Source of the DNA: Candidatus Nanoarchaeia archaeon
GTDB lineage: Archaea > Nanobdellota > Nanobdellia > Pacearchaeales > GW2011-AR1
Direction of reading: 5' to 3'
Length of the DNA: 35,572 nucleotides
Assembly (NCBI GenBank): GCA_028711165.1
Contig: JAQTST010000001.1
Location: forward strand, 418,986-454,557
The notes under the pieces are model-generated. The model saw only the letters and a list, made by a program, of their open reading frames with translations, was not told the origin of the DNA and did not search any database. This document shows positions 15,692 to 22,824 of this stretch, one piece after another (position 1 is the stretch's first letter; each line of letters opens with the position of its first letter). A program made the position numbers and the translations under genes.

Positions 15692-16042
15692 ATGAAAACA
15701 AAAAAAAGTTTAGTGTCAGCGATTGTTTTATCGACGGGAATTCTTTTTGGCGGATGTTCTAAAGTATGTTATGATTTACCTAATGAAGAAACAGTTTGCA
15801 TAGAAGAATCTATCGGTGCAGATGCCTTGACTGTAACAAAGACAGATGGGAGAATTATAAAATATGTTTATTATGAGACGGGCGATAATCCTCTCCCAGA
15901 ATATGTTGCAATTACAAAAGATAAAAAAACAACAGAGTATAGACAAAAAGAAGTCTTAGATGAAGCAAAGAAACAAATTATAGAATATTACAAGAGAGCT
16001 AAAAAAGATGAAGTTGAACAAGGATTAAAAGATTTACAATAA
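15692..16042 (+). CDS. Putative lipoprotein, 116 aa (paralogue of 14813-15175)
   Basis: The signal MKTKKSLVSAIVL and the FGGC lipobox-like motif predict an exported lipid-anchored protein. It shares with its paralogue the KKSLVSA start, YDLPNEE, a TKTDGRII core, an ITKDK segment and the ending GLKDLQ. Two extra cysteines (YDLPNEETVCIE and KVCYD) are not in the paralogue and might form a disulfide. TATA AAATTTAAAAATA is about 27 bp upstream, so it is probably leaderless. The stretch after its stop, including the next promoter, resembles the stretch after the first paralogue, so gene and flanking promoter were copied together. Function unknown. Confidence 0.75.
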   Translation: MKTKKSLVSAIVLSTGILFGGCSKVCYDLPNEETVCIEESIGADALTVTKTDGRIIKYVYYETGDNPLPEYVAITKDKKTTEYRQKEVLDEAKKQIIEYYKRAKKDEVEQGLKDLQ

Positions 16043-16102
16043 GTTATTTCACTTCGGAAAGTTTTATAAATCAATTTCTCAAAGATAATTATTATACAAT
16101 AA

Positions 16103-16144
16103 GTTAGAACAGAAATTCTAACATATAGTTTAGGAAAAAACTAT
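16103..16144 (+). promoter_or_regulatory. rpsL leader hairpins
   Basis: A perfect 7-bp hairpin GTTAGAA/TTCTAAC (16103-16122) is followed by ATAGTT/AACTAT (16125-16144), which takes in the first two bases of the rpsL start codon. The TATA box AGTTTTATAAATC lies near 16060. Confidence 0.4.
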
Positions 16145-16565
16145 GGGATTAAAATCAGCAAAGAAATTAGTGAAAGACAGAAAGAAGTCAAGATGGCACG
16201 ACAAAAAGTTCATTGCTAAAACTCTGAACCTTTACGAGAAAGCAGACCCGCTCGAGGGTGCTAATCAGGCGAAGGGAATTGTTCTTTCAAAACTTCAAAA
16301 AGAAGCTAAGCAGCCAAACTCAGCGATGAGAAAGTGCTGCAGAGTTCAGCTTAAGAAAAATGCGAAAACAGTAATTGCATTCATACCAGGAAACCTTGCA
16401 CAGCGATTTATCGACGAGCACGACGAAGTTATGATTCAGAGAATAGGCGGAAAACAGGGAAGAAGTAAGGGAGATATACCAGGGGTACGATTTCAAGTTA
16501 TTCAAGTAAATGATCAACCACTGCATTTGTTAGTTAGTGGAAAGATTGAGAAGGGTAGAAGATAA
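16143..16565 (+). CDS. rpsL: Small ribosomal subunit protein S12 (uS12)
   Basis: uS12 lines the decoding centre of the small subunit. The 140-residue protein is the archaeal/eukaryotic type (S23-like), starting GLKSAKKL, with [15 protein letters not shown] carrying the conserved PNSA loop and the C-terminal [16 protein letters not shown]. Length is normal for archaea (about 140-147). Its stop overlaps the next small gene (TAATG). It belongs to the str operon, but two orphan genes separate it from rpsG. Confidence 0.97.
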   Translation: MGLKSAKKLVKDRKKSRWHDKKFIAKTLNLYEKADPLEGANQAKGIVLSKLQKEAKQPNSAMRKCCRVQLKKNAKTVIAFIPGNLAQRFIDEHDEVMIQRIGGKQGRSKGDIPGVRFQVIQVNDQPLHLLVSGKIEKGRR

Positions 16566-16789
16566 TGACAGAGATATATGATACTTTAAATGAATTTGCA
16601 AAAAATTATCAAACTTACATTTTGGGTGGTTGGGTTTTACTTTCGGGTATTACTGCACTAGTATGCAGACATAACTATAAAGAATCTAAAAAATTTCAAA
16701 AAGAATTTTCAGGAGAACTGGATATTATAAATAATAATCTAAAAGAATCCCTTTATGTAGAAAATGAAAGGAGAAATAATTTAAATTAA
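16565..16789 (+). CDS. hypothetical membrane protein, 74 aa, inserted after rpsL
   Basis: There is one membrane segment, about residues 18-35 (YILGGWVLLSGITALVC), followed by a charged helical tail (ESKKFQKEFSGELDIINNNLKES) that could form a short coiled coil. Its start codon shares the A of the rpsL stop, so translation is coupled. No family is recognised. Codon use is more AT-rich than in the ribosomal genes. A membrane protein inside the str operon is unusual. Confidence 0.6.
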   Translation: MTEIYDTLNEFAKNYQTYILGGWVLLSGITALVCRHNYKESKKFQKEFSGELDIINNNLKESLYVENERRNNLN

Positions 16790-16790
16790 A

Positions 16791-17039
16791 ATGGTAGAAA
16801 GAAGATTTACACTTGCAGATAAAACAGATGTTGCAAAAATAAGTTCTCATTTAATTTCAAGAAGATTAGCTACAGAAGCTAAATATTCTAGAAATAGTGT
16901 AGAATACAAAGTCGGCTCTGGCAAAGTGGCAGTTCAGTACGAAGGGGATTTGGCAAAAATAATTATTTCAAAAAATGTTCCAAGAAAAATAAGTAATGAC
17001 TTGGCAGCTATAGGAGGATACAGATGGAGACATCTATGA
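16791..17039 (+). CDS. hypothetical protein, 82 aa, inserted before rpsG
   Basis: No family is recognised. It is a basic protein (pI clearly high) with a helical first half (DKTDVAKISSHLISRRLATEAKYS) and a beta-like middle (VEYKVGSGKVAVQYEGDLAKIIIS). It starts 1 bp after the preceding orphan's stop and ends in an ATGA overlap with the likely rpsG start, so all genes here are translationally linked. It has no membrane segment. A basic fold this small could bind RNA, but that is only inference. Confidence 0.65.
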   Translation: MVERRFTLADKTDVAKISSHLISRRLATEAKYSRNSVEYKVGSGKVAVQYEGDLAKIIISKNVPRKISNDLAAIGGYRWRHL

Positions 17040-17629
17040 ATTTCAAAGTTTTTGATTTGTATGATCTTTCGGGAATTGAAGTTAAAGATCCAGGACTGAA
17101 ATCTGTAATAAATCTTCAGCCGAAATTAATTATCAAAAGTTCAGGAAGAAATGTCCAGAGATTTGGGCAGACAAAAGTAAACATTATTGAAAGATTAATG
17201 AACAGACTTGCTGCTGCCGGACACAGAGGAAAAAAACACAAGATAATCAAAGGAACATCGACGGGAAAATACTCAAAGAACATGAAAATTGTTCTCGATG
17301 CTTTCAAGATGATAGAAAAGAAAACAGGGAAAAATCCTGTTGAAGTTTTGGTTAAAGCAATTGAGAATTCTGCACCAAGAGATGAAATCACAGTTATCGA
17401 ATACGGGGGAGCGAGATATCCTCAGGCAGTTGATGTTTCTCCACTAAGAAGAGTTAATCTTGTTCTGAGATGGATTGTTCACGGAGCAGGAGACAAAGCA
17501 TTCAACAAAAAGAAAACAATCACAGAAGCACTTGCAGAGGAAATTGTTTTGGCATACGAAAACAGCGGTGATAGTTTTGCAATGCGAAAAAAGAATGAAA
17601 GTGAAAAGCAGGCAGATAGTGCTCGTTAA
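17036..17629 (+). CDS. rpsG: Small ribosomal subunit protein S7 (uS7)
   Basis: uS7 organises the 3' domain of 16S rRNA and contacts the E-site tRNA. The protein has VKDPGLKSVINLQPK, a NRLAAAGHRGKKHKI segment near the start and ENSAPRDEITVIEYGGARYPQAVDVSPLRR, the family core. The end is KKNESEKQADSAR. I place the start at ATG 17036, because it overlaps the upstream stop as ATGA, a common coupling arrangement. ATG 17024 would add four residues (METS). Final length is about 197 residues, normal for archaeal S7. Confidence 0.96.
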   Translation: MNFKVFDLYDLSGIEVKDPGLKSVINLQPKLIIKSSGRNVQRFGQTKVNIIERLMNRLAAAGHRGKKHKIIKGTSTGKYSKNMKIVLDAFKMIEKKTGKNPVEVLVKAIENSAPRDEITVIEYGGARYPQAVDVSPLRRVNLVLRWIVHGAGDKAFNKKKTITEALAEEIVLAYENSGDSFAMRKKNESEKQADSAR

Positions 17630-17637
17630 TTACCAAA

Positions 17638-17650
17638 ACTTTTTAAACCA
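17638..17650 (+). promoter_or_regulatory. TATA box for fusA
   Basis: AACTTTTTAAACC just after rpsG predicts transcription from about 17670, leaving a leader of about 85 nt before ATG 17754. Confidence 0.5.
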
Positions 17651-17672
17651 AATTTCTTATGATTGATTATCT

Positions 17673-17749
17673 CGCGGTTTGAAAAAATTTTCAATTTTTT
17701 CTCCTGTCCTCGGCAGGAAACCTGCGGATACAAAATTAGAAAAATTTTG
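17673..17749 (+). promoter_or_regulatory. fusA structured leader: three-way junction plus hairpin
   Basis: CGC-GGTTT (17673-17680) pairs with AAACC-(T)-GCG (17718-17726) and encloses two hairpins. One is a perfect 9-bp stem with a 3-nt loop (17681-17689 with 17693-17701). The other is CCTG/CAGG (17703-17717). A further perfect 7-bp hairpin CAAAATT/AATTTTG (17731-17749) ends 4 bp before the start codon. Almost every base of the leader is thus paired. Confidence 0.55.
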
Positions 17750-17753
17750 CATA

Positions 17754-19943
17754 ATGGCAGAGAAAGAAACACAATTTCAGAAGATACAAAGACTTAGTTC
17801 GAATCAGAAACAAATCAGAAATATAGCGACGAGCGCGCACATTCACCACGGGAAAACTGCACTTACAGATAATCTGCTTGCAGCGTCGGGATATATGGCT
17901 GCAAAAAATGCGGGAAATCTTGAAGAGGGAATGGCAACATGGCAACACGCCGACGAGCAGGAAAGATTGATGACTGTTGATTCTGCAAATGTTTCTATGG
18001 TTCACGATTTCCACGGCGAGGAATATTTAATTAATTTAATTGACACACCAGGACACGTTGATTTTGGGGGAAATGTTACAAGAGCAATGAGAGCTATCGA
18101 CGGGACAATCGTTTTGGTTTGCGCTGTCGAGGGAATAATGCCTCAGACAGAAACTGTAATCAAGCAGGCATTGAGAGAAAGAGTTCGACCTGTTTTGTTC
18201 ATCAATAAAGTTGACAGACTTATCAAAGAAATGAAACTTACTCCCGAGGGAATGCAGCAGAGATTTGTAAAAATTATTCAGACATTCAACGACTTGATTG
18301 CAAAAATTGCCGAGGGAGAATTCAAAGAAAAGTGGCTTGTTAACATCAACGACGGAAGTGTTGCATTCGGAAGCGCGAGAGAAAACTGGGCTCTGTCTGT
18401 TCCGTTTATGAAAAAGAAAAATATAACTTTCAAAGATATTTTTACACTTTATGAAATGAACGAGCAGGACAAGAAAGACTGGGTTTGGAAAAACGCACCT
18501 CTTTACGAAGTTCTTTTGGATATGGCAGTTAAACATTTACCAAATCCATTGGAAGCACAGAAATACAGAATTCCGAAAATCTGGAAAGGAGATTTGGACA
18601 GTGAGTTCGGGAAAAATTTAATTAACTGCAATCCGAAGGGAAAAGTTGGTTTTGTAATCACGAGAATTGTAATTGACCCGCGTTCAGGAAAAGAAATTTC
18701 TGCAGGAAGATTATTCTCGGGAACTTTGAAAAACGGGATGGAAGTTTATCTTAATCTTGCGAAAAAGAAACAGAAAGTTCAGCAGATACTTATTTACAAC
18801 GGAATAAAACCAGAGCAGATTGACGAGATTGGGCCTGGGAATGTTCTCGCGATTTCAGGAGTTACAGGAGAAGCAGGAGAGACAGTTACTCTCGAGCCGG
18901 AAACTCCGTTTGAAGAACTGAAACATATTTTTGAACCAGTTGTTACAAAATCTATTGAAGTCAAGAAAATGATGGATTTGCCGAAGCTGGTAGAAATTCT
19001 GAAACAGGTTGCAAAGGAAGACCCGTCGGTAAAAGTTGAAATCAACGAGCAGACAGGAGAATCCTTGATTTCAGGAATGGGAGAACTTCATCTTGAAATT
19101 ATTGAAAACAGAATCAGAACAGAAAAAGGACTTGATGTAAAAACATCTGCTCCTATCGTCGTGTACAGAGAAACAGTTAACAAAACATCTCCTGCTGTCG
19201 AGGGAAAAAGTCCAAACAAGCACAACAGTTTTTTTATCTCTGTTGAGCCGATGGACGACCAGACTTATGATGCAATCAAGAACGGAGAAATTCCTGAGGG
19301 GAGAGTCAAGAAAAAAAGTCAGGAACTTTCAAGTGTGCTTTCAAAGTTTGGCTGGGACGGAGAAACAATCAGAAGTGTCAGAGATGTCTACAAAGGAAAT
19401 ATGTTTTTTGACAATACAAAAGGAGAAGTTCACATTGGGGAAGTTATTGAAATGGTTCTCGACGCATTTGAAATGGTAATTGACAAGGGGCCTTTGGCAA
19501 GAGAGCCATGTACAAAAATGAAATTTTATCTCGACGATATCAAACTTCACGAAGACGCAATTCACAGAGGGCCTGCTCAGGTTTATCCTGCTGTCAGAGA
19601 ATCAATAACAGAAGCAATGAAAAAAGCAGACGCGTGTTTATTCGAGCCAGTCCAGATTCATCTTATTGAAATTCCAAACAGATTCCTAAGTGCTATCACA
19701 AGACTCGTCGGAGGCAAGAGAGGAATGCTTTTAGAAGTCAAGCAGGAGGAAGAAGACAGCGAGGTAAGAGCGAAGATTCCCGTCGCTGAAATGATTGGAT
19801 GGAGCAATGATTTGAGAAGCGCGACAGAAGGAAGAGGAGTTTCATCTTTGGCAGACCAGCTGTTCGAAAAAGTTCCTCAGTCATTAACTGCAGATATTGT
19901 AAAGAAGATAAGACAGAGAAAAGGTTTATCAGAGAATCAGTAA
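17754..19943 (+). CDS. fusA: Elongation factor 2 (aEF-2), translocation GTPase
   Basis: aEF-2 drives tRNA-mRNA translocation on the ribosome. The 729-residue protein has G3 DTPGHVDFGG, G4 FINKVDRL, domain IV with the diphthamide loop LHEDAIHRGPAQVYP, and an intact C-terminal domain. The P-loop reads AHIHHGKT: His31 replaces the Asp found in nearly all EF-2/EF-Tu proteins (AHIDHGKT). ATG 17754 is chosen because it gives the usual EF-2 length and start. Extending upstream to TTG 17679 would translate the structured leader and has no family support. The gene follows rpsG but has its own TATA box. Confidence 0.97.
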   Translation: MAEKETQFQKIQRLSSNQKQIRNIATSAHIHHGKTALTDNLLAASGYMAAKNAGNLEEGMATWQHADEQERLMTVDSANVSMVHDFHGEEYLINLIDTPGHVDFGGNVTRAMRAIDGTIVLVCAVEGIMPQTETVIKQALRERVRPVLFINKVDRLIKEMKLTPEGMQQRFVKIIQTFNDLIAKIAEGEFKEKWLVNINDGSVAFGSARENWALSVPFMKKKNITFKDIFTLYEMNEQDKKDWVWKNAPLYEVLLDMAVKHLPNPLEAQKYRIPKIWKGDLDSEFGKNLINCNPKGKVGFVITRIVIDPRSGKEISAGRLFSGTLKNGMEVYLNLAKKKQKVQQILIYNGIKPEQIDEIGPGNVLAISGVTGEAGETVTLEPETPFEELKHIFEPVVTKSIEVKKMMDLPKLVEILKQVAKEDPSVKVEINEQTGESLISGMGELHLEIIENRIRTEKGLDVKTSAPIVVYRETVNKTSPAVEGKSPNKHNSFFISVEPMDDQTYDAIKNGEIPEGRVKKKSQELSSVLSKFGWDGETIRSVRDVYKGNMFFDNTKGEVHIGEVIEMVLDAFEMVIDKGPLAREPCTKMKFYLDDIKLHEDAIHRGPAQVYPAVRESITEAMKKADACLFEPVQIHLIEIPNRFLSAITRLVGGKRGMLLEVKQEEEDSEVRAKIPVAEMIGWSNDLRSATEGRGVSSLADQLFEKVPQSLTADIVKKIRQRKGLSENQ

Positions 19944-19965
19944 ATTATATTCTGCAAAAACAAAA

Positions 19966-19978
19966 AGTTTTTAAACCT
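19966..19978 (+). promoter_or_regulatory. TATA box for the EF-1A gene
   Basis: AAGTTTTTAAACC predicts a start near 19997-20000 and a leader of about 100 nt. A run of eight T's (19981-19988) just downstream could also end fusA transcripts. Confidence 0.5.
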
Positions 19979-19999
19979 AATTTTTTTTAGATGATTAAC

Positions 20000-20059
20000 A
20001 AATTCTGAAAAGAATTTACATAATATACAATGGCTAAGCTAAAACGCCAAAAGCGTTTT
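20000..20059 (+). promoter_or_regulatory. Leader hairpins of the EF-1A gene
   Basis: AAATTC/GAATTT (20000-20017) lies at the predicted 5' end. A perfect 7-bp hairpin AAAACGC/GCGTTTT with loop CAAAA follows at 20041-20059, 40 bp before ATG 20100. A 25-codon basic reading frame (20030-20107) runs through the second hairpin and overlaps the real start. Confidence 0.5.
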
Positions 20060-20099
20060 GCAAAACCCATTTTTACAACAAAAAAACAAAAACGAAAAA

Positions 20100-21389
20100 A
20101 TGGCTAAAGAAAAACCAAACATGAACGTTGTGTTCGTCGGGCACGTTGACGCTGGAAAGTCAACTACAGTCGGTAGACTTCTTTTCGACTCTGGAGTTGT
20201 TTCAGAACAGGAAATGAAAAAGCTTAGAGAAGAAGCTGAAAAGCACGGAAAGGCTGGTTTTGAATTCGCATTCGTTATGGATAAAATTAAAGAAGAAAGA
20301 GAAAGAGGAGTTACAATTGATTTAGCTTACAAGAAAATTATGACTGACAAGTTCCAGGTTACAATCATTGACGCACCAGGACACAGAGACTTTGTCAAAA
20401 ACATGATTACAGGAGCTTCACAAGCTGATGCTGCTTTCCTTGTCGTCGCTGGAACAACAGGAATAGAACCTCAGACAAAAGAACACTTGTGGCTTTTGAG
20501 AACTATGGGAGTCCAGAATCTTGCTGTTGCAGTAAACAAGATGGACGCAATAAATTTTGATAAAGCTAAATTCGAAAAGATAAAAGAAGATGTTTCTGCA
20601 TTGCTTAAGACAGTTGGATACAAACTTGAAAAAGTTAACTTTATCCCATGTTCAGGATTAAAAGGAGACAATGTTTTTAAGAAATCACCAAATTTACCTT
20701 GGTACAACGGACCTACAATTACAGGACAAATTGATTTGTTCCCTGTTCCAGAATTGCCTACTAACCTTCCAATGAGAATGCCTGTTCAGGATGTTTATGA
20801 AATCACAGGTATTGGAACTGTTCCAGTTGGAAAAATTGAAACAGGAATTATGAAAGTTGGACAAAAAGTTATAGTTCTTCCAGGAAGAAGCGGTAAAGGA
20901 GTTCCTGGGGAAGTCAAGACAATTGAAATGCACCATGAATCAATGCCAGAAGCTTTGGCAGGAGATAATGTTGGAATAAACATAAGAGGAGTTGGAAAGA
21001 AAGATATTGCAAGAGGAGATGTTATCTGTGCTGCTGAAAAACCAATCACAATCGTTGAAGAATTCATTGCTCAGATTGCAGTAATCAACCATCCTACTGT
21101 TTTAGCTAAAGGATACACACCTGTATTCCACGTTCACACAGCTCAGGTTCCTTGCCAGTTTATCGAACTTATAGAACAAATTGACCCTAAGACAGGACAA
21201 GCTTTGAAAACAAATCCAGACTTCTTGAAGAACGGAGATGTTGCTAAAGTAAGAATCAAACCACAGGGAAACTTATGTCTTGAAACTCAGAAAGAAAATC
21301 CTTTCATGTCAAGATTTGCAGTAAGAGACGCTGGTGCAACAGTTGCAGCTGGTGTATGCATTGAAATTACAAAGAAAAAGGCGTTGTAA
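20100..21389 (+). CDS. tuf: Elongation factor 1-alpha (aEF-1A)
   Basis: aEF-1A delivers aminoacyl-tRNA to the ribosome as a GTP complex. The 429-residue protein has G1 GHVDAGKST, an intact switch region [10 protein letters not shown]3 DAPGHRDF, G4 NKMD and the two beta-barrel domains. ATG 20100 is chosen because [17 protein letters not shown] matches the usual N-terminus. TTG 20058 would add 14 unlikely residues. Codon use looks optimised for high expression. In most archaea rps10 follows this gene; here a 45-aa small gene with its own promoter comes next. Confidence 0.98.
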   Translation: MAKEKPNMNVVFVGHVDAGKSTTVGRLLFDSGVVSEQEMKKLREEAEKHGKAGFEFAFVMDKIKEERERGVTIDLAYKKIMTDKFQVTIIDAPGHRDFVKNMITGASQADAAFLVVAGTTGIEPQTKEHLWLLRTMGVQNLAVAVNKMDAINFDKAKFEKIKEDVSALLKTVGYKLEKVNFIPCSGLKGDNVFKKSPNLPWYNGPTITGQIDLFPVPELPTNLPMRMPVQDVYEITGIGTVPVGKIETGIMKVGQKVIVLPGRSGKGVPGEVKTIEMHHESMPEALAGDNVGINIRGVGKKDIARGDVICAAEKPITIVEEFIAQIAVINHPTVLAKGYTPVFHVHTAQVPCQFIELIEQIDPKTGQALKTNPDFLKNGDVAKVRIKPQGNLCLETQKENPFMSRFAVRDAGATVAAGVCIEITKKKAL

Positions 21390-21447
21390 TTTGATTATTG
21401 AATTTTTCTAAATAAAAATTTTTAAACTCAAATTTTATTATCCTTTT

Positions 21448-21585
21448 ATGTCAGAAGAAAAAAAAGAGAATAAGTATCTTGTTTTGATAACAGGGAGGAA
21501 CACGCATTTTGAAATCCCAGTAAATAACATAAAAGATTTTAATGATTTGCAGAATATTCTTGAAATTCTGAAAAGGAAGTTATAA
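21448..21585 (+). CDS. hypothetical small protein, 45 aa
   Basis: This short gene is supported by a TATA box (TTTTTAAACT, about 27 bp before ATG 21448, so leaderless) and by its stop overlapping the next start as TAATG. The product begins MSEEKKENKYLVLITGR and ends LQNILEILKRKL, a strand followed by a helix. It is soluble, with no recognised family. It forms an operon with the TPR-like gene and may work with it. Confidence 0.6.
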   Translation: MSEEKKENKYLVLITGRNTHFEIPVNNIKDFNDLQNILEILKRKL

Positions 21586-22142
21586 TGTTAAGAAAAGAGA
21601 TGACTAAAGTTGAAATCGAGAAGGAACTTGCGGGGAAAGGCGATTATGTTCTTATTGACAATATAACAAGATTCGCGAAGGAGAGCATTCCGACAGATAT
21701 AAGGAAATTTATTTACGTCAAACTTGCTGAAATTTACGAGAAGAGAAACATGTTTGCCGACGCTGCTGATATTTATGGGAAGCTTGCGGAAATTTCTGTA
21801 CCTCAGGCAGAAAAAGGAAATTATTTTGTAAAAGAGACTGAGAATTATATTCGAGCAGGGTTTTTTGACAAGGCAGACATGGCGATAAAAAAAATTATCA
21901 CTGTGGTGAAAGCAACTGAAAGGCCGAAGATAATGCTTTCGATAAAAGAGTTCTACAAGAATCAGGCAGCAAATTATGAGAAAGAAAAGAGGAGAAGCTT
22001 TGCTGTGAAAACTTACGAGAAACTTTTGACATTAAATATTTCCGACGCTGAAAAAGACGAAATAAATAAAAAACTTCTCGGGCTTTACAAAGAACTCGGA
22101 ATGATTGGGCAGTATATGGCTTTGCAGAAAAGACTTGGATAA
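21585..22142 (+). CDS. TPR-like helical repeat protein, 185 aa
   Basis: The protein is almost entirely helical. Repeat-like helix pairs resemble tetratricopeptide repeats: FIYVKLAEIYEKRNMFADAADIYGKLAEI, then ENYIRAGFFDKADMAIKKII, then a final pair around AVKTYEKLLTLNISDAEKDE and LLGLYKELGMIGQY. Such repeats hold protein partners. No enzymatic motif is present. It overlaps the preceding 45-aa gene by one base and is therefore co-translated with it. ATG 21600 (MTKVEIEKEL) is an alternative start. The partner is unknown. Confidence 0.75.
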   Translation: MLRKEMTKVEIEKELAGKGDYVLIDNITRFAKESIPTDIRKFIYVKLAEIYEKRNMFADAADIYGKLAEISVPQAEKGNYFVKETENYIRAGFFDKADMAIKKIITVVKATERPKIMLSIKEFYKNQAANYEKEKRRSFAVKTYEKLLTLNISDAEKDEINKKLLGLYKELGMIGQYMALQKRLG

Positions 22143-22172
22143 ATTTAAAAAATAGATAGTATTAGTATAACT

Positions 22173-22616
22173 ATGAAAAAGAAAAAGGAACTGGTGATAA
22201 GAATTGATAATCGTCTTCTTTATACAATCATTGCATTTGGGATTTTGGCCGCAGTTGCCGTCGGTGTTTACGCTTACGGAACCAGCAGTCCGTCGGTATT
22301 TGGACACAGCGTCGGAGAATTGAATTTTAGTGATGCAATCAGGGGAAATATGAATGTCGAGGGAGGAATAACTGCAACAGGAAGAGTTTCTGCAGCAGAT
22401 GTCAAAATAACTAATGAAGTGTTTTATTGGAAATTTGGGTTAAATAAAAATTGCAATGATGTATGCGGTGCAGCAACTAAGGGGATAAAAACAAATACAG
22501 GAATTTGCATTGCTGCGTGGTCAGCTCCGGGCGGAGGTTCAGATTCAAAATCAATCTGTACAGTCACTCTTGCATATGCTGAATGTCTTTGCGTTGGAAT
22601 GTATTCTTCTGCTTAG
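22173..22616 (+). CDS. Membrane-anchored secreted protein with cysteine-rich C-terminus, 147 aa
   Basis: A basic MKKKKELVIRIDNRLL start is followed by one membrane helix, about residues 17-37 (YTIIAFGILAAVAVGVYAYG). The outside part has a GHSVGEL...NVEGGITATGRVSA segment, then a region with six cysteines (two early ones in NCNDVC, then CIAA, SICT and the CLC pair) that probably form disulfides. This resembles pilin-like or surface proteins, but no prepilin cleavage site is convincing. TATA AAATTTAAAAAAT is about 25 bp upstream, so it is leaderless. Function unknown. Confidence 0.7.
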   Translation: MKKKKELVIRIDNRLLYTIIAFGILAAVAVGVYAYGTSSPSVFGHSVGELNFSDAIRGNMNVEGGITATGRVSAADVKITNEVFYWKFGLNKNCNDVCGAATKGIKTNTGICIAAWSAPGGGSDSKSICTVTLAYAECLCVGMYSSA

Positions 22617-22695
22617 ATAAATTTTTAAACCACTTCTTCTTACCTATTTTAGAAATATCTATTGAGTTATAGATTATATCACATTCACATTCACA

Positions 22696-22820
22696 TTTCC
22701 TATTCATTTTTGACAGGAAAGCAGTATTGAAAGAGAGAGATTTGTAAGTCTAAGATATTTCTGAAATCATACGATTTCAAATAATTAAACAAGGAAAGCG
22801 ATTACGCATCGCGAAAGGAG
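22696..22820 (+). promoter_or_regulatory. Long structured leader of dnaG with Shine-Dalgarno site
   Basis: The TATA box TTTTTAAACC near 22622-22631 predicts a leader of about 170 nt. It contains TTTCCT/AGGAAA (22696-22720), a 7-bp hairpin TGAAATC/GATTTCA (22762-22779) and GCGAT/ATCGC (22798-22812). AAAGGAG then lies 4 bp before ATG 22825. A triple CACATT repeat sits near 22680. A small RNA in this gap cannot be ruled out. Confidence 0.45.
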
Positions 22821-22824
22821 AAAC

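Noticed and set aside
17679-17753. N-terminal extension of EF-2 from TTG 17679
   Set aside because: It has no family support, translates a strongly paired leader, and ATG 17754 gives the usual N-terminus.
18036-18536. 166-codon minus-strand frame inside fusA
   Set aside because: It is the reverse of a conserved EF-2 region and has no homology signature or promoter.
20058-20099. N-terminal extension of EF-1A from TTG 20058
   Set aside because: The extra 14 residues are low-complexity Lys/Asn/Gln and begin inside a leader hairpin.
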